Shown here piece by piece: positions 1-10,249 of a stretch of DNA of 56,228 nucleotides. Positions within the stretch are counted from its first letter, which is position 1; every line of letters starts with the position of its first letter. A program made the translations under genes and the position numbers. The notes under the pieces were generated by a model that saw only the letters and a list, made by a program, of their open reading frames with translations, was not told the DNA's origin and did no database searches. The stretch covers positions 1 to 56,228 of the forward strand of contig SLDX01000036.1 of NCBI GenBank assembly GCA_007125075.1, given 5' to 3'. This DNA is from Desulfonatronospira sp. (GTDB lineage Bacteria; Desulfobacterota; Desulfovibrionia; Desulfovibrionales; Desulfonatronovibrionaceae).

Positions 1-385
1 CAAACCCTCCAGTTAAAATATAACCGAAAAGCTATTAAAGCTCTCAAAGCAAATTAAACAAATAAAAAAAACCTTACCAGGTCGACTCACTATTTGATTG
101 TCAAAGAACATAACCGTCGAACTTGTCATTCTTAATCAAAATCAAACACCATGTCAATAAGAAAATGTACTGATTGAAAACTTAACAGGTGCTCAAGGAA
201 CATGAAGTGTATCAACGGCAGGATAATATTATCTATACATTTGCAACCGTGATGTCAACATGAATTTCAATATAAAAAAACAAAAAATATTTGCAGGTTA
301 TCCATTAAATCTGTCGGCACGCTTCTGACTGGAAAAGCACAAGCAAATCATCCCAAATCCTTCGAAGAGCTTGAATCCAGCAACA
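1..385. other. Gene-free A+T-rich stretch
   Basis: I see no credible open reading frame, RNA gene or repeat here. The stretch lies downstream of htpX, which reads leftwards, and is rich in A and T. It may carry the promoter of a gene beyond the left edge, but no convincing promoter hexamers were found. Confidence 0.5.
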
Positions 386-424
386 AAAAGCCCTGCCGTC
401 CAGGTTCGGGGCGGCAGGGCTTTA
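386..424 (-). terminator. Rho-independent terminator of htpX
   Basis: A 12-bp G+C-rich stem (arms 387-398 and 412-423, AAAGCCCTGCCG and its complement) is followed on the minus strand by a T run. It starts about 30 bases past the htpX stop codon. Confidence 0.85.
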
Positions 425-452
425 AAGGTATTAATCATCAAAGAAGGTGCTG

Positions 453-1334
453 CTATTGCCTTCCGGAGCTCTTTAAGGCGGCAATTCGATGTTCAATGGG
501 CGGATGAGTCATAAAAAGCATTTTCCATCCATAGTCCTTTTTGCCGTTGATTCCGAAAGAAGCCATCTGTTCAGGCAAAGGCTCCTGAATGCCTTTTTGA
601 AGTTTTTCAAGGGCGGAAATCATCTTACCTGTTCCAGCCAGTTGTGCTCCGCCGGCATCTGCCCTGAATTCACGCTGCCTGCTGAACCACATGACGATTG
701 TGCTGGCAAGAATACCGAAGACAATCTGAGCCACGATCGAGGTTACAAAAAAACCAATACCGAAACCTTCCTCATTTTTAAGGATGACCCGATCAACAAA
801 ATAGCCGACCACCCTGGAAAGGAAGATGACAAAGGTATTAACCACTCCCTGAATCAAAGTCAGAGTAAGCATGTCTCCATTTGCGACGTGGCTTATTTCA
901 TGGCCCAGTACAGCTTCAACTTCATCTTTGTTCATGGTCCTTAACAGGCCTGTACTGACAGCCACAAGTGCCGAATCCCTTTTCATTCCGGTAGCAAAGG
1001 CATTTGGAGCAGCAGAGTCAAATATGGCCACCTCAGGCATGCCGATTCCCGCGCTGGAAGCCTGGCGCCTGACAGTCTGCACCAGCCAGTTCTCCGTTTC
1101 ATTGGCAGGCCTGTCTATTACTTTGGCTCCGGTCATTCGTTTGGCCATCCATTTGGAAATAACCAGAGAAATAAACGAGCCTCCAAACCCTAGGATCGCT
1201 GCAAATATCAGCAGATGGGTCAGATTCAGGCCCGTTTCGTCCAGATAGCGATGTACCCCAAAAATAGTGGTAATAATAAACAAGACCACCAATATGGCTA
1301 TATTGGTAGCAACAAATAAGGCAACTCTTTTCAT
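453..1334 (-). CDS. htpX: HtpX membrane zinc metalloprotease
   Basis: Inner-membrane M48-family protease that degrades misfolded membrane proteins, usually working beside FtsH. The 293-residue length is normal for HtpX. Two hydrophobic segments occupy about residues 4-22 and 38-60. The zinc motif HEISH lies at 145-149 in the context [16 protein letters not shown], and a further Glu ligand is expected in REFRADAGG near residue 222. Two more membrane segments lie between about 155 and 215. The start is supported by a GGAGG Shine-Dalgarno sequence just upstream. The gene is monocistronic, with its own terminator at 386-424. Heat-shock or envelope-stress control is usual for the family, but no operator is visible. 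Confidence 0.95.
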   Translation of the reverse strand: MKRVALFVATNIAILVVLFIITTIFGVHRYLDETGLNLTHLLIFAAILGFGGSFISLVISKWMAKRMTGAKVIDRPANETENWLVQTVRRQASSAGIGMPEVAIFDSAAPNAFATGMKRDSALVAVSTGLLRTMNKDEVEAVLGHEISHVANGDMLTLTLIQGVVNTFVIFLSRVVGYFVDRVILKNEEGFGIGFFVTSIVAQIVFGILASTIVMWFSRQREFRADAGGAQLAGTGKMISALEKLQKGIQEPLPEQMASFGINGKKDYGWKMLFMTHPPIEHRIAALKSSGRQ

Positions 1335-1590
1335 TTCTTCTTAATCCTCCTGGTCCCTGTAACTGGAAATAAATTGGCAGTCCCTGTAAATAACGATTAA
1401 TAAATTTAATTAAATACTTTTAAAAGTCAATATTCCGGCCGCCGGATAAAAAAGGTGAAACAAGGCTTTACAGCCCATTGCAGAACCTATAATTTAAAAT
1501 TTCGAACTTCAGCCTGCTGAACGTAAACCATTAAATATCCATGAAAATGAAGTTTTTTATAAACGCACCGGATATGGGAGGTTCCGCTTT

Positions 1591-2154
1591 ATGCTCAACA
1601 GGGAAAAAGCCATGGAATTATTGCACAGTAACGTGCATGAAAACAACCTTATCAAACACAGCTTGTCAACAGAAGCGGTCATGCGCCGCCTGGCCGAAAG
1701 AATGGGACACGATCCCGAAATATGGGGTCTGACAGGACTTATGCACGATCTTGACTATACTTTGACTGAAAATAAGCCCGAAAGGCATGGTCTGGAGAGT
1801 GCTTCCATGCTTCAGGGCGAACTGCCGCCTGAGGCAATTCGGGCCATTGAGGCTCATGCCGCTGAAATGAACAGCTCTCAACCTCCGTCAACCGATCTTG
1901 AATATGCTTTACGATGCGCGGAAACCTTGACCGGATTGATCATGGCTGCAGCCCTGGTCAGACCCGACAGATTATCGGGCATGAAGAGCAAAAGTCTGAA
2001 GAAAAAGATGAAGGACAAGGCCTTTGCTGCTTCGGTGAACAGAGAGATCATCGGAGAATATAAGTATCTGGGCCTGGAGCAGACCGAATTTCTGACTTTG
2101 GGGATTGAAGCAATGCAGGGTGTGGCTGAAGATATCGGTCTGGATCACAGTTAA
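1591..2154 (+). CDS. HD-domain phosphohydrolase-like protein
   Basis: A 187-residue protein carrying the metal-binding HD signature: His23, the His52-Asp53 doublet (LMHDLDY), His66 and His89 (AIEAHAAEMN). Such stand-alone HD proteins hydrolyse phosphate esters of nucleotides or related molecules; the substrate cannot be deduced here. The ATG at 1591 is preceded by GGGAGG at a good distance, so this start is preferred over upstream ATGs in other frames. The C-terminal 60 residues are lysine-rich and helical. It converges on hemC, with an inverted repeat between them. Confidence 0.8.
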   Translation: MLNREKAMELLHSNVHENNLIKHSLSTEAVMRRLAERMGHDPEIWGLTGLMHDLDYTLTENKPERHGLESASMLQGELPPEAIRAIEAHAAEMNSSQPPSTDLEYALRCAETLTGLIMAAALVRPDRLSGMKSKSLKKKMKDKAFAASVNREIIGEYKYLGLEQTEFLTLGIEAMQGVAEDIGLDHS

Positions 2155-2190
2155 TTTTTGGATTTATGAAAACAGGTTCCCGAATTTGTC

Positions 2191-2255
2191 TCCCGCACTT
2201 ACTTTCTATCTTCTTCAGTTAAGAATGATTAAAAATTTCCAAAGTAAGTGCGGGA
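2191..2255. repeat. 15-bp perfect inverted repeat between convergent genes
   Basis: Arms at 2191-2205 (TCCCGCACTTACTTT) and 2241-2255 are exact reverse complements, separated by 35 bases. The element sits between the stop of the HD gene and the stop of hemC. No T run follows either arm, so it is not a textbook intrinsic terminator. A two-way transcription stop or a small extragenic palindromic element are both possible. Confidence 0.7.
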
Positions 2256-2302
2256 TACAGGGGCAACCAGGCTATAAAAAAAATAACCTCAGGATTCAGG
2301 GC

Positions 2303-3244
2303 TTAAGCGTTCTGGGAAGAATAGAGTTCCCTTAGAATTTCCCTGCCCCCGTCATCCAGGACCTCTCTGGCCAGTTCTACGCCGATATTGCGTGCATCTT
2401 CAGGCTTGCCTGACTTTTCCTTGCGGACCATTCTGGACCCGGTCAAGTCGCAAACCAGACCGACAGCCTTTATTTCGCTGTTTTCATGAAAGCAGCAGCA
2501 GGCAATGGGGACCTGACATCCTCCCTCAAGCTCGGCTAGAAAAGCCCTTTCACATTGTATGCAGACACGCGTGCTGTAATGATCCATAAAGCCCAACATC
2601 TCATCCAGTTCCCCTCTTTCAGCCGCGTATTCAATGCCCAGAGCGCCCTGGCCAACCGCGGGCAAAAAAGAAGGCGGGGCCAGTTCTGTGGTGTAGCCGG
2701 CCTGCAGCCCCAGCCTTTTCATCCCGGCAGAAGCTACAATAATCGCATCATAAAGCCCTTCATTCAGTTTCTTTAGACGCGTATCCAGATTCCCTCTCAG
2801 AGTCTCCACCTTAAGGTCAGATCTTATACTTAGAATCTGCGACTGCCTTCTCAGACTGGAGGTCCCAACCCTGGCGTTTTGAGGTAAAGATTCCAGGTCG
2901 CGGTATTTGTTGGACAGCAAAAGATCAAATCTTGATTCCCGCTCAGGTATGATTCCAAGTTTCAAACCTTCAGGCAGCTTAGCCGGAACATCCTTCATGC
3001 TGTGCACAGCAATATCTGCCCGGCCGTCAAGCAGAGCCTCTTCAATTTCCTTAACGAACAGGCCCTTACCCCCGACCTTGGCCAGAGGCACATCAAGAAT
3101 CTTGTCTCCGGTGGTTTTAATCTTCAAAAGTTCAACTTTCAGAAACTCGTATCTTTGACTGAGCAGGCTGCCGATATGTTCGGCCTGCCAGAGAGCCAGT
3201 TTGCTGCCGCGGGTGGCGATCACAATTTTTTTCATGTTTTTCAT
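2303..3244 (-). CDS. hemC: Hydroxymethylbilane synthase (porphobilinogen deaminase)
   Basis: Joins four porphobilinogen molecules into hydroxymethylbilane in tetrapyrrole synthesis, which feeds heme, siroheme and the corrin ring of cobalamin. The N-terminal signature [14 protein letters not shown], the substrate-binding segment [11 protein letters not shown] near 127-137, and the dipyrromethane-cofactor cysteine in EGGCQVP (Cys243) are all present. The length of 313 is typical. A second in-frame ATG three codons in (3235) is equally possible because neither has a clear Shine-Dalgarno sequence. It lies 42 bp downstream of the thioesterase gene and may be cotranscribed with it. Corrinoid demand by the methyltransferases at 41-50 kb makes tetrapyrrole synthesis relevant. 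Confidence 0.96.
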   Translation of the reverse strand: MKNMKKIVIATRGSKLALWQAEHIGSLLSQRYEFLKVELLKIKTTGDKILDVPLAKVGGKGLFVKEIEEALLDGRADIAVHSMKDVPAKLPEGLKLGIIPERESRFDLLLSNKYRDLESLPQNARVGTSSLRRQSQILSIRSDLKVETLRGNLDTRLKKLNEGLYDAIIVASAGMKRLGLQAGYTTELAPPSFLPAVGQGALGIEYAAERGELDEMLGFMDHYSTRVCIQCERAFLAELEGGCQVPIACCCFHENSEIKAVGLVCDLTGSRMVRKEKSGKPEDARNIGVELAREVLDDGGREILRELYSSQNA

Positions 3245-3286
3245 ATTTTACAAGGTTATTAATAATTTAACAGAATTATATTTTTT

Positions 3287-3691
3287 TTAAATACAGTCCA
3301 GGTGCTGTTCATCGCTCCAGGGTCTGGCGTCTTCTCTGGGAGGCAGCTCGCATTTTCTTCCCTGGGCATCAACACGGACAAAGGTGATCTTGTTTTCAAA
3401 AACGATTTTTTCCTGATCAGCTCCGGGCTCATCTGAACAGACAGTCACAATGTATGTGACCGAACTTCTTCCCTGGCTGGAAAATTTAATATTAAAGCGA
3501 AGAATGGAACCATTAGCCACCTGCTGTGAAAAGCGGATCTCGTTCATGGCCACTGTGACCAGCTTACAGCCTCTGTATTCCTTGCTGGCAGCAAGCCAGG
3601 CAAATTCGTCCACCCATTTGAGCATCACTCCGCCAAACAGAAATCCATGGTGATTCAAATGTTCGGGTCTGACCAGGGTATAATTGTTCAT
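3287..3691 (-). CDS. Acyl-CoA thioesterase, hot-dog fold
   Basis: A 134-residue single hot-dog domain of the YciA/BFIT acyl-CoA hydrolase group. Visible family features are the N-terminal NHHGFLFGGVMLKWVDE segment, in which the Gly-rich turn and an acidic residue form the active site, and the strands ANGSILRFNIKFSSQGRSS. It hydrolyses acyl-CoA thioesters in the cytoplasm; chain-length preference is unknown. It sits in a same-strand run between the DUF1786 gene (55 bp upstream) and hemC (42 bp downstream). A role in recycling CoA from fatty acyl-CoA is an inference from the family. Confidence 0.88.
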   Translation of the reverse strand: MNNYTLVRPEHLNHHGFLFGGVMLKWVDEFAWLAASKEYRGCKLVTVAMNEIRFSQQVANGSILRFNIKFSSQGRSSVTYIVTVCSDEPGADQEKIVFENKITFVRVDAQGRKCELPPREDARPWSDEQHLDCI

Positions 3692-3746
3692 ATAAGCTCA
3701 AATCTATATTATAGTATGGATTAAAAAATTTACACAGATCAGCCGT

Positions 3747-4781
3747 TCATTTATTGTACCTGAGAAAAGCGCCTTTGAGCAGCCCAAAGCACCCGGCAAG
3801 CATTACGTCTCCTCCTGGACAAATAAACCGTACGTCAAATTCGGAAAGGATTCTGCGTCTTGGACCCAATACAAAGGTCGGACCGAAATCTTTTGCTGCG
3901 GACTCTTCAAGAATAAGGCAGCCATGCCCCTGATCATCGAAAACCTGTTCGCTGGTCAGGATTCCTTTCTTGAGGCTGTCCAGCTGAGCCCACAGTTTCT
4001 TTCCGCTCAAAAGGCCGGTGTGGTGCTCATAGATGCCAAGCACCCGGTTTTCGTGCACCAGGAAGGCAATTACATGACTGTTTCCCACGTTGACCACGCA
4101 AATTCCACGCTTCAATGCCAGCATCTCCACTTCCGGATCAAAAAGCGCCCCTAAAAGAGCAGCTGCGCCGGTATCGCATACCAGGCCTGTACCTGTGCAC
4201 TGCTTCAAACTGATAAGCCTGGTCATTTCTGCCGGGGGCTGGTCAAAAATCAGTTCATGCAGAAAACCCCCACTTTGAAGCAGGAATTTTTTCCAGATTT
4301 CAAATCTGCCCAGACGGTTGCTGCCTTGAGGATGAAAGCCATGGTCCTGGACGCTGGCCAGGATCAGTTCAGGATACTCCAGACCTGTCTGGGCCAGATA
4401 TCCCTGCCAGAATCCGGGATCAAAATCAGAAAGATAAACCGGCACATGCCCCGCTGGAGAGTTCTCCCGGATTTCAAGATCCATACCCAGAACCCGGTCT
4501 TTGGAATCGGACAAGGCAAAAGCTGCCTCTGAAGTTATTGATGCCTTGCCGCCTTGCTGCAGATGTCTTTTTAACACCCTGGCAAAGCCTCCGCCCATAT
4601 TATGACCGTAAAGGTGAATATTTTTCTTCTGTCTGCTCAACTTTTCTATTTTTCCGGCCACCTGCAGGGCCGGAGAAGGCAGAACAAACTTCGGGCAGTT
4701 ATCCAGTTCTTCCCCGGGAAAAAAATAAAGGACATCCTGGGTGCCGCTGCCGATATCCAGGCATAATGTGGGTTGATCCAT
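3747..4781 (-). CDS. DUF1786 (COG4012-type) ASKHA-like protein
   Basis: The 344-residue protein begins with a phosphate-1-type ASKHA motif (CLDIGSGTQDVL). It continues with ENCPKFVLPSP-like residues (here DNCPKFVLPSPALQVAGKIE) and the YGHNMGGGFA segment, both characteristic of the DUF1786 family as I remember it. A further nucleotide-binding-like segment, GICVVNVGNSHVIAFLV, lies near residue 230. Some database names link this family to pyruvate-formate-lyase activation, without firm evidence. Function unknown; ATP binding is inferred. It is the first gene after the clpB terminator and heads a run with the thioesterase and hemC. Confidence 0.75.
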   Translation of the reverse strand: MDQPTLCLDIGSGTQDVLYFFPGEELDNCPKFVLPSPALQVAGKIEKLSRQKKNIHLYGHNMGGGFARVLKRHLQQGGKASITSEAAFALSDSKDRVLGMDLEIRENSPAGHVPVYLSDFDPGFWQGYLAQTGLEYPELILASVQDHGFHPQGSNRLGRFEIWKKFLLQSGGFLHELIFDQPPAEMTRLISLKQCTGTGLVCDTGAAALLGALFDPEVEMLALKRGICVVNVGNSHVIAFLVHENRVLGIYEHHTGLLSGKKLWAQLDSLKKGILTSEQVFDDQGHGCLILEESAAKDFGPTFVLGPRRRILSEFDVRFICPGGDVMLAGCFGLLKGAFLRYNK

Positions 4782-4830
4782 ATATTTATGTTCCTTAGCC
4801 CCTTAGCAGCTCTTTATCATCTGAGAATAT

Positions 4831-4859
4831 AAAAAGGCAGGTCTTTTACCTGCCTTTTT
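4831..4859 (-). terminator. Intrinsic terminator after clpB
   Basis: A hairpin with arms AAAAAGGCAGGT and ACCTGCCTTTTT surrounds a short loop and has A and T tracts on both sides, so it can act in both directions. It lies 20 bases beyond the clpB stop and separates the chaperone operon from the DUF1786 gene. Confidence 0.88.
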
Positions 4860-4879
4860 GCTTCTGTTTTGTCCAGTAT

Positions 4880-7483
4880 TTATTGGATTTTGATGATCAA
4901 CTGGTTGTTTTCAATGTCAATGATCACTTCCTGGCCGTCAAGAAGCCTGCCTGCAATGATCTCCTTGGCCAGAGGAGTTTCAACATGCTGCTGCAGATAC
5001 CTGCGCAATGGCCTTGCTCCATAAACCGGGTCATAAGCTTCTCTGGCAATAAAATCCCTGGCCTGTTCGCTTAATTGTACGGTAATCTTTCTTTCTTCGA
5101 GCCGATCGCGAATCTGCTGCAGCAACAGCTCGATTATCTGCTTGATTTCTTCCACCAGCAAAGGCTTGAACAAGACTATTTCATCAAGACGATTCAGAAA
5201 CTCAGGCCGGAAATGAGCCTTGACCGTGTTCATGACCTGCCCTTGAACCTGTTCTTTTAAATGTCCTTCAGGCGTAATACCTTCCAGGAGGTATTGCGAA
5301 CCAAGATTGGAAGTCATGATTATCACTGTGTTCTTGAAATCGATGGTCCGGCCGTGGCTGTCGGTCAAACGGCCGTCATCCATGATCTGCAGAAGTACAT
5401 TGAATACATCGGCATGAGCCTTCTCCACCTCGTCAAACAAGATAACGCTGTACGGCTTGCGGCGAACCGCCTCGGTAAGCTGTCCTCCTTCATCGTATCC
5501 CACATAACCGGGAGGCGCACCGATCATTCTGGCAACAGTATGTTTTTCCATGTACTCGGACATGTCCAGGCGTATCATGTTATCCACGGTATCGAAAAGA
5601 TTCAGGGTCAGAGTTTTGGACAGCTCGGTCTTGCCTACACCGGTGGGCCCCAGAAAAAGGAAGGTTCCGATAGGACGCTGTGGATCCTTGAGTCCTGATC
5701 TGGCCCGGAGAACCGCGTCAGACACCGCATCAACCGCCTTGTCCTGACCTATGACTCTTTCATGCAGAATTTCGCCCAGTTTAAGCAGTTTCTCCCTTTC
5801 TCCTTCCATGAGTCTGGTCACCGGAATGCCTGTCCATTTGGAAACTATCTCGGCCACGTCATCAGGCCCTACTTCTTCCCTGAGCAGAGTGTCCCCGCCT
5901 TCACCGGAGAGCACGGCTTCCTTTTCCTCCAGTTCGCGCTCGAGCTGATTCAGCTTTCCATATCTGAGTTCAGCTGCCTTGTTTAAATCGTAAGCACGTT
6001 CGGCATTCTCAATTTCATGCTTTGTTCGCTCAATCTCTTCCTTGATGTTTCGCAGAGAATTAATGGATTCTTTTTCCTGTTCCCAGCGGCTTTTGAGGCC
6101 GTTCTGCTCTTCCTTGAGATCCGCAAGTTCCTTTTTAAGTTTATCCAGTCTCTCCTTGGAAGCTTCGTCCTTTTCGCGTTTCAGGGCTTCCTGTTCAATC
6201 TCGAGCTGCATGATCTTACGGTTTATCTCATCCAGTTCTGTAGGCAAAGAATCTATCTCGCTTCTGATTTTAGCCCCGGCTTCATCGATGAGGTCAATAG
6301 CTTTGTCGGGCAGGAAACGGTCAGTGATGTATCTGTGGGAAAGTGTAGCAGCAGATACCAGAGATGCGTCGCTGATGCGTACTCCATGATGAACTTCAAA
6401 CCTCTCCCTGAGACCCCGCAAGATGGAGATAGTGTCCTCAACACTCGGTTCTTCTACCATCACAGGCTGGAATCTGCGTTCAAGAGCAGGATCTTTTTCA
6501 ATATTCTTGCGATATTCATCAATAGTGGTCGCTCCAACACAATGAAGCTCACCACGGGCGAGCATTGGCTTCAACAGGTTGCCGGCATCCATGGCCCCTT
6601 CCGCCTTTCCGGCTCCGACAATGGTGTGAATTTCATCAATGAACAGCAAAATCCTGCCTTCTGACTGCTGCACCTCTTTCAATACTGCTTTAAGCCTTTC
6701 CTCAAACTCGCCTCTGTATTTTGCCCCCGCGATAAGCGATCCCATATCCAGGGCGAAAATGGTCTTGTCCTTTAATCCCTCAGGGACGTCCCGATTTAGA
6801 ATTCTCTGAGCCAGCCCCTCGGCAATAGCTGTTTTGCCTACACCCGCTTCACCTATAAGTACTGGATTATTCTTGGTTCTCCTGGACAGAATCCTTATGC
6901 AGCGCCGGATCTCACTGTCTCTTCCGATAACAGGATCGAGTTTGCCCTCTTTGGCCTCCTCCACAAGATCCCTGCCATATTTTTTTAGCGCTTCATAGGT
7001 TTCTTCCGGAGATGAAGATGTAACCCGCTGGTGACCGCGCACTTCGGTCAATGCAGACAAAACCCTGTCCTTATCAATCTTGAATTCAGATATGACCCTG
7101 CCTGTAACGGTGGACGGAGATTCGTCCAGAATGCACAAAATAATATGTTCAATGCTTACGTATTCATCCTGCATGTTTTTGGCCAGATCCTGAGCATTGA
7201 TCAGCAGCTTGTTCAATCTCTGAGTCACAAATATCTGACCGGGCTGGGTTCCCGGCCCGCTGACCCGGGGCATCTTTTCCAGCTGTCTTTCCAGGGCTGA
7301 GCTCAAGGCTTGACTGTCGTATCCTGCCTGTTGCAGCAATCTTGACGCCAGTCCCTGATCCTGCTCGAGCAGGGCCTTGAACAGATGTTCGACATCTACC
7401 TGCTGGTGTCCCAGCCGCAAGGCAATGTTCTGCGCCGCGGAAATGGCCTCCTGGGATTTTTGGGTAAACCTGCTTATATCCAT
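4880..7483 (-). CDS. clpB: ClpB protein disaggregase
   Basis: Hexameric AAA+ unfoldase that, with DnaK/DnaJ, extracts proteins from heat-induced aggregates. At 867 residues it is full length. It has a Clp N-domain (about 1-150), a first AAA domain with Walker [14 protein letters not shown] and [20 protein letters not shown], and a charged coiled-coil middle domain (about 400-530, rich in Glu, Lys and Arg), which distinguishes ClpB from ClpA/C. A second AAA domain carries [12 protein letters not shown] and a C-terminal D2-small domain ends the protein. The start is backed by AGGAGAG upstream. It is the last gene of the cbpA-cbpM-clpB operon, 22 bp after cbpM. Confidence 0.98.
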   Translation of the reverse strand: MDISRFTQKSQEAISAAQNIALRLGHQQVDVEHLFKALLEQDQGLASRLLQQAGYDSQALSSALERQLEKMPRVSGPGTQPGQIFVTQRLNKLLINAQDLAKNMQDEYVSIEHIILCILDESPSTVTGRVISEFKIDKDRVLSALTEVRGHQRVTSSSPEETYEALKKYGRDLVEEAKEGKLDPVIGRDSEIRRCIRILSRRTKNNPVLIGEAGVGKTAIAEGLAQRILNRDVPEGLKDKTIFALDMGSLIAGAKYRGEFEERLKAVLKEVQQSEGRILLFIDEIHTIVGAGKAEGAMDAGNLLKPMLARGELHCVGATTIDEYRKNIEKDPALERRFQPVMVEEPSVEDTISILRGLRERFEVHHGVRISDASLVSAATLSHRYITDRFLPDKAIDLIDEAGAKIRSEIDSLPTELDEINRKIMQLEIEQEALKREKDEASKERLDKLKKELADLKEEQNGLKSRWEQEKESINSLRNIKEEIERTKHEIENAERAYDLNKAAELRYGKLNQLERELEEKEAVLSGEGGDTLLREEVGPDDVAEIVSKWTGIPVTRLMEGEREKLLKLGEILHERVIGQDKAVDAVSDAVLRARSGLKDPQRPIGTFLFLGPTGVGKTELSKTLTLNLFDTVDNMIRLDMSEYMEKHTVARMIGAPPGYVGYDEGGQLTEAVRRKPYSVILFDEVEKAHADVFNVLLQIMDDGRLTDSHGRTIDFKNTVIIMTSNLGSQYLLEGITPEGHLKEQVQGQVMNTVKAHFRPEFLNRLDEIVLFKPLLVEEIKQIIELLLQQIRDRLEERKITVQLSEQARDFIAREAYDPVYGARPLRRYLQQHVETPLAKEIIAGRLLDGQEVIIDIENNQLIIKIQ

Positions 7484-7505
7484 AAATGTTCTCTCCTGAA
7501 TGTTT

Positions 7506-7823
7506 TCAAATCAATCTGCGCAACTGCTGGATCTCTTTTTCCTGGCTTTCAATACGCTCAAGCAGATCCACGATGATCATTCCTCCTATTGTGGACAGCT
7601 CAAAATCTCTGCATATACGCACAAGTTTCTGGACCCTGAAAATTTCCTTTACAGGGAAATGGTAACTTTCAACAGAAGTCTGAACTGATTCCACCCAGCC
7701 CATTTCCACCAGTTCGTTAAGCATGTTAGGGGATACTCCTGTAAGCTGAACGAACTGAGACCAGTGTATCAGTTTTGATCTGATCAGGGCGCCATTTCTT
7801 CGTTTATCAATAAAGTCAGACAT
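7506..7823 (-). CDS. cbpM: CbpM-like MerR-type chaperone modulator
   Basis: A 105-residue protein with a MerR-like helix-turn-helix ([27 protein letters not shown]) and a C-terminal coiled coil ([18 protein letters not shown]). CbpM proteins bind the J domain of CbpA and tune its co-chaperone activity; related proteins are annotated as MerR regulators. The open frame extends upstream, but the start at 7823 is chosen because GGGAGG precedes it at the right distance and the longer version would overlap cbpA. Placement between cbpA and clpB supports the role. Confidence 0.85.
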   Translation of the reverse strand: MSDFIDKRRNGALIRSKLIHWSQFVQLTGVSPNMLNELVEMGWVESVQTSVESYHFPVKEIFRVQKLVRICRDFELSTIGGMIIVDLLERIESQEKEIQQLRRLI

Positions 7824-7845
7824 TTTATCCTCCCTGAAATAACCG

Positions 7846-8838
7846 CTACTCCCTGGGGTTAAAGCTGGAAACTTCGGAAATTTTCTTCCATAATTCTTTT
7901 TCTTCATCAGAAAGGTCCCTGGGGGCCTTAATCATTATTCTGACCAATTGATCCCCTTTGCCGGTCCCCCGGCCAAGTCCCTTGCCTTTAATGCGCATTT
8001 TCTGCCCGCTGCTGATGCCTGCCGGAATATTCATTTCCACCTCCCCTTCCAGCGTGGGGACTCGAACCTTGGCACCAAGGGCTGCCTCCCAGGGAGCCAG
8101 GGGAAGATCATAAATTATATTGTTCCCATCTATTTTAAACAAAGGATGTGGAACTATTTTCACTTTAAGAAAAAGATCGCCCGCTCTGCCGGTTCCGCTG
8201 CCTGGTGATCCCTGGCCTGAAAGTCTTATCTTGCTACCGTCCTTTATGCCCGCGGGCACGTTGACGTTCAGGGTTTTTGTCTGAAACTCGGGCCAGCCGT
8301 CAGCGCCGATCACCTGTTCCTGCAGGGTGATATTTTTTTTTCCTCCATGGTAGGCATCCTCCAGAGTAAGTTCCAGGACTGCTTCCACGTCCTGCCCCCT
8401 GGCTGAAAAACCGGCTCCGGAAAACGGGTCTCCTCTGAAACCTCTTGATGTTCTGGCTCCAGCTTCCCGAAAATCGCCTCTCTGCCGTCCGAATCCGCCA
8501 AAGATTGTCTCAAAGAAATCGCTGAAACCGCCCATGTCAAAGTCTTTTCCGCCTGTGCTCCGGAAATCATAGCGTACATCCTCATATCCCGGAGGCGGTT
8601 TAAAATCCTGGCCATGCTGCCAGCCCGGACCTAAAGCATCATAACGCTTTCTTTTCTCTGGATCTTTAAGGACCTCGTAGGCTTCGTTCACTTCTTTGAA
8701 TTTATTTTCCGCTGATGGATCGTCCGGATTGAGGTCTGGATGATATTTTCTGGCCAGTTTCTTAAAGGCCTTGCTTATTTCTTCCTGGCTTGCTTTTTTG
8801 TCCACACCCAGGATTTTATAATAATCCTTGAATTCCAT
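7846..8838 (-). CDS. cbpA: CbpA/DnaJ-class co-chaperone
   Basis: The 330-residue protein has an N-terminal J domain (about 1-70) with the HPD motif in [10 protein letters not shown], a Gly/Phe-rich linker (about 75-145, with a [15 protein letters not shown] segment) and two C-terminal substrate-binding domains ([39 protein letters not shown]). The cysteine-rich zinc domain of true DnaJ is absent, so it is a class II CbpA-type J protein that stimulates DnaK. The ATG at 8838 has GGGAG upstream; the longer open frame has no ribosome site. It is first in the operon cbpA-cbpM-clpB, an order also known from Desulfovibrio. Confidence 0.95.
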   Translation of the reverse strand: MEFKDYYKILGVDKKASQEEISKAFKKLARKYHPDLNPDDPSAENKFKEVNEAYEVLKDPEKRKRYDALGPGWQHGQDFKPPPGYEDVRYDFRSTGGKDFDMGGFSDFFETIFGGFGRQRGDFREAGARTSRGFRGDPFSGAGFSARGQDVEAVLELTLEDAYHGGKKNITLQEQVIGADGWPEFQTKTLNVNVPAGIKDGSKIRLSGQGSPGSGTGRAGDLFLKVKIVPHPLFKIDGNNIIYDLPLAPWEAALGAKVRVPTLEGEVEMNIPAGISSGQKMRIKGKGLGRGTGKGDQLVRIMIKAPRDLSDEEKELWKKISEVSSFNPRE

Positions 8839-8953
8839 GACTAAATTCTCCCTTGCTGAGCAAGTTTTGAAGCAAATCCTGCAAAAAAATCTGACAATAG
8901 TACTTAAGTCTATAAAAATTTTAGTCAAGTTGTGTATTTTGTCTTGAACACCT

Positions 8954-8992
8954 CACAAAAAAAGCCGGGGGCGACGATTTCGACCCCGGCTT
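8954..8992 (-). terminator. Intrinsic terminator of thi4
   Basis: Arms AAGCCGGGG (8962-8970) and CCCCGGCTT (8984-8992) form a strong stem. On the minus strand the second arm runs into seven T residues. It begins 27 bases after the thi4 stop. Confidence 0.9.
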
Positions 8993-9018
8993 CTCAAAAA
9001 AATTGCTCTGAATATAGT

Positions 9019-9795
9019 TTATCCAAGCCTTTTAATGATTTCCATGGCCACTTTTCTTCCCGATCTGAGCATACCTCCAAAGACCGGTCCCATTCTGAAA
9101 GATCCGAATGTTGCATTGGCGGACATTCCGCAGACATAAACCCCGGGGTATGCCTCTCTGGTGTTCTCCAGGGTATGTTGTTCAGCCAACTCAGCCCACA
9201 TGGACTTTTCCCCCTCAAGTTTGCCCGAAGGTGTATTCAGGCGCACATCCATCTTGCGTTCAATAACCTTCATGATTTCCACCGGATGTCCGGTGGCTTC
9301 GATCACGTAACTGGAGCGGATGGTCAACGGATCAACATGCAGACCGGCGCTTTCCACCGCGGACCAGTTGATTACCAGTCCGTTAACCATGTTTTCGCGA
9401 ATGAGCACGTCCTCTATGCATATAAGGTTAAAAAACCTGGCTCCGGCTTTGGCTGCTTTGGAGCCCAGAGTACATACAGCTTCAATTGAATCAGCAGTGT
9501 AGTATCCCGGGGCGAATTCAACTGAAGATATTTCAAGTTCATCAAGAATCTCTTTGGCCTCTTTCTGGACAACTATCTCGTTGAACATCATGCCTCCGCC
9601 CCACATACCTCCGCCAGGAGCCAGACTGCGTTCAAAAACAGCAGTCTTTTTACCAGCCCTGGCCAGATAGTAGGCTGCCATCATTCCCGAAGGACCTGCT
9701 CCGCAGACGGCAACATCAAGTTCCAGACAATCCAGAAGTTTTTTAGTATAAGACTCAATAATTCCTCGTGAGATAACAATTTCATCCAGGCCCAT
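9019..9795 (-). CDS. thi4: Thi4 family thiazole synthase (sulfide-dependent type)
   Basis: Makes the ADP-thiazole precursor of thiamine from NAD, glycine and sulfur. The 258-residue protein has an N-terminal FAD/NAD-binding fold ([19 protein letters not shown]) followed by [17 protein letters not shown], and a C-terminal [20 protein letters not shown] segment, all diagnostic of Thi4. From memory, the suicide cysteine of the yeast enzyme aligns with the His in AGLHVDPL, as in archaeal enzymes that take sulfur from free sulfide; this fits a sulfidic anaerobe. The start at 9795 is chosen because AAGGAGAG lies upstream. Expression is controlled by the TPP riboswitch and leader terminator upstream. 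Confidence 0.95.
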   Translation of the reverse strand: MGLDEIVISRGIIESYTKKLLDCLELDVAVCGAGPSGMMAAYYLARAGKKTAVFERSLAPGGGMWGGGMMFNEIVVQKEAKEILDELEISSVEFAPGYYTADSIEAVCTLGSKAAKAGARFFNLICIEDVLIRENMVNGLVINWSAVESAGLHVDPLTIRSSYVIEATGHPVEIMKVIERKMDVRLNTPSGKLEGEKSMWAELAEQHTLENTREAYPGVYVCGMSANATFGSFRMGPVFGGMLRSGRKVAMEIIKRLG

Positions 9796-9892
9796 AACAA
9801 CTCTCCTTTTTAGTTTGCACTTTTTTTCCGGACAGAAGTGTAGAATCCACAAAAAGACTTTAACCTCCAACTGGTGCTGCTTCAGGCAGCAC

Positions 9893-9925
9893 AAAAAAAG
9901 GCTGTTTCCTTTTGAGAAACAGCCT
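9893..9925 (-). terminator. Leader terminator between TPP riboswitch and thi4
   Basis: A perfect 10-bp stem (AGGCTGTTTC at 9916-9925 read on the minus strand, and its partner at 9899-9908) is followed by seven T residues. It lies between the riboswitch and the thi4 start, so it is the likely expression platform: thiamine pyrophosphate binding would favour this hairpin and stop transcription. A second smaller hairpin (arms 9874-9880 and 9886-9892) follows directly. Confidence 0.88.
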
Positions 9926-9975
9926 GGATAAATATTTGCTGCGCTGCAGTGCGCATCAATATCATTTATGCCAAA

Positions 9976-10066
9976 GCCGCTTCCCTACGCCGGTATTATC
10001 CGGATCAGGTGCGAGGGGTCTTTCGGGAACATCCGAAATCTCAGGCGCGAAGCCGCCCCCAGCGAC
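9976..10066 (-). promoter_or_regulatory. TPP riboswitch (THI box)
   Basis: Read on the minus strand, the segment shows the conserved thiamine-pyrophosphate aptamer parts in order: a G-rich P2 arm, the CTGAGA box, a variable P3 arm, then ACCTGATCCGGATAAT followed by ACCGGCGTAGGGAAG. It precedes thi4 and is followed by a terminator, so it controls thiazole synthesis by transcription attenuation. Confidence 0.95.
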
Positions 10067-10117
10067 ATATTCTCCATACGATCAATTCTGGAGCTGTAAA
10101 AGAACAACATGCAATTT

Positions 10118-10140
10118 ATCCGGCACAGCTTTTGCCGGAT
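10118..10140. repeat. Hairpin between sod and thi4 leader
   Basis: Arms ATCCGGCA and TGCCGGAT enclose seven bases. A run of A (plus) or T (minus) lies at the 10141 side. It may end sod transcription or simply be a structured spacer; on the minus strand the T run precedes rather than follows the stem, which weakens the terminator reading. Confidence 0.45.
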
Positions 10141-10249
10141 TAAAAAACAATCTGAAAAATTTCGTCTAGAACAATCTGTTTCTAAAAACAAGCCAAAATT
10201 GAAAGCTGACAAAAACCCAGAAATTAAAAATCATGAAAACATTCAAAGA

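Noticed and set aside
489-1248. Two long frames on the plus strand opposite htpX
   Set aside because: They are antisense to a clear, conserved protease gene and show no domain or ribosome site.
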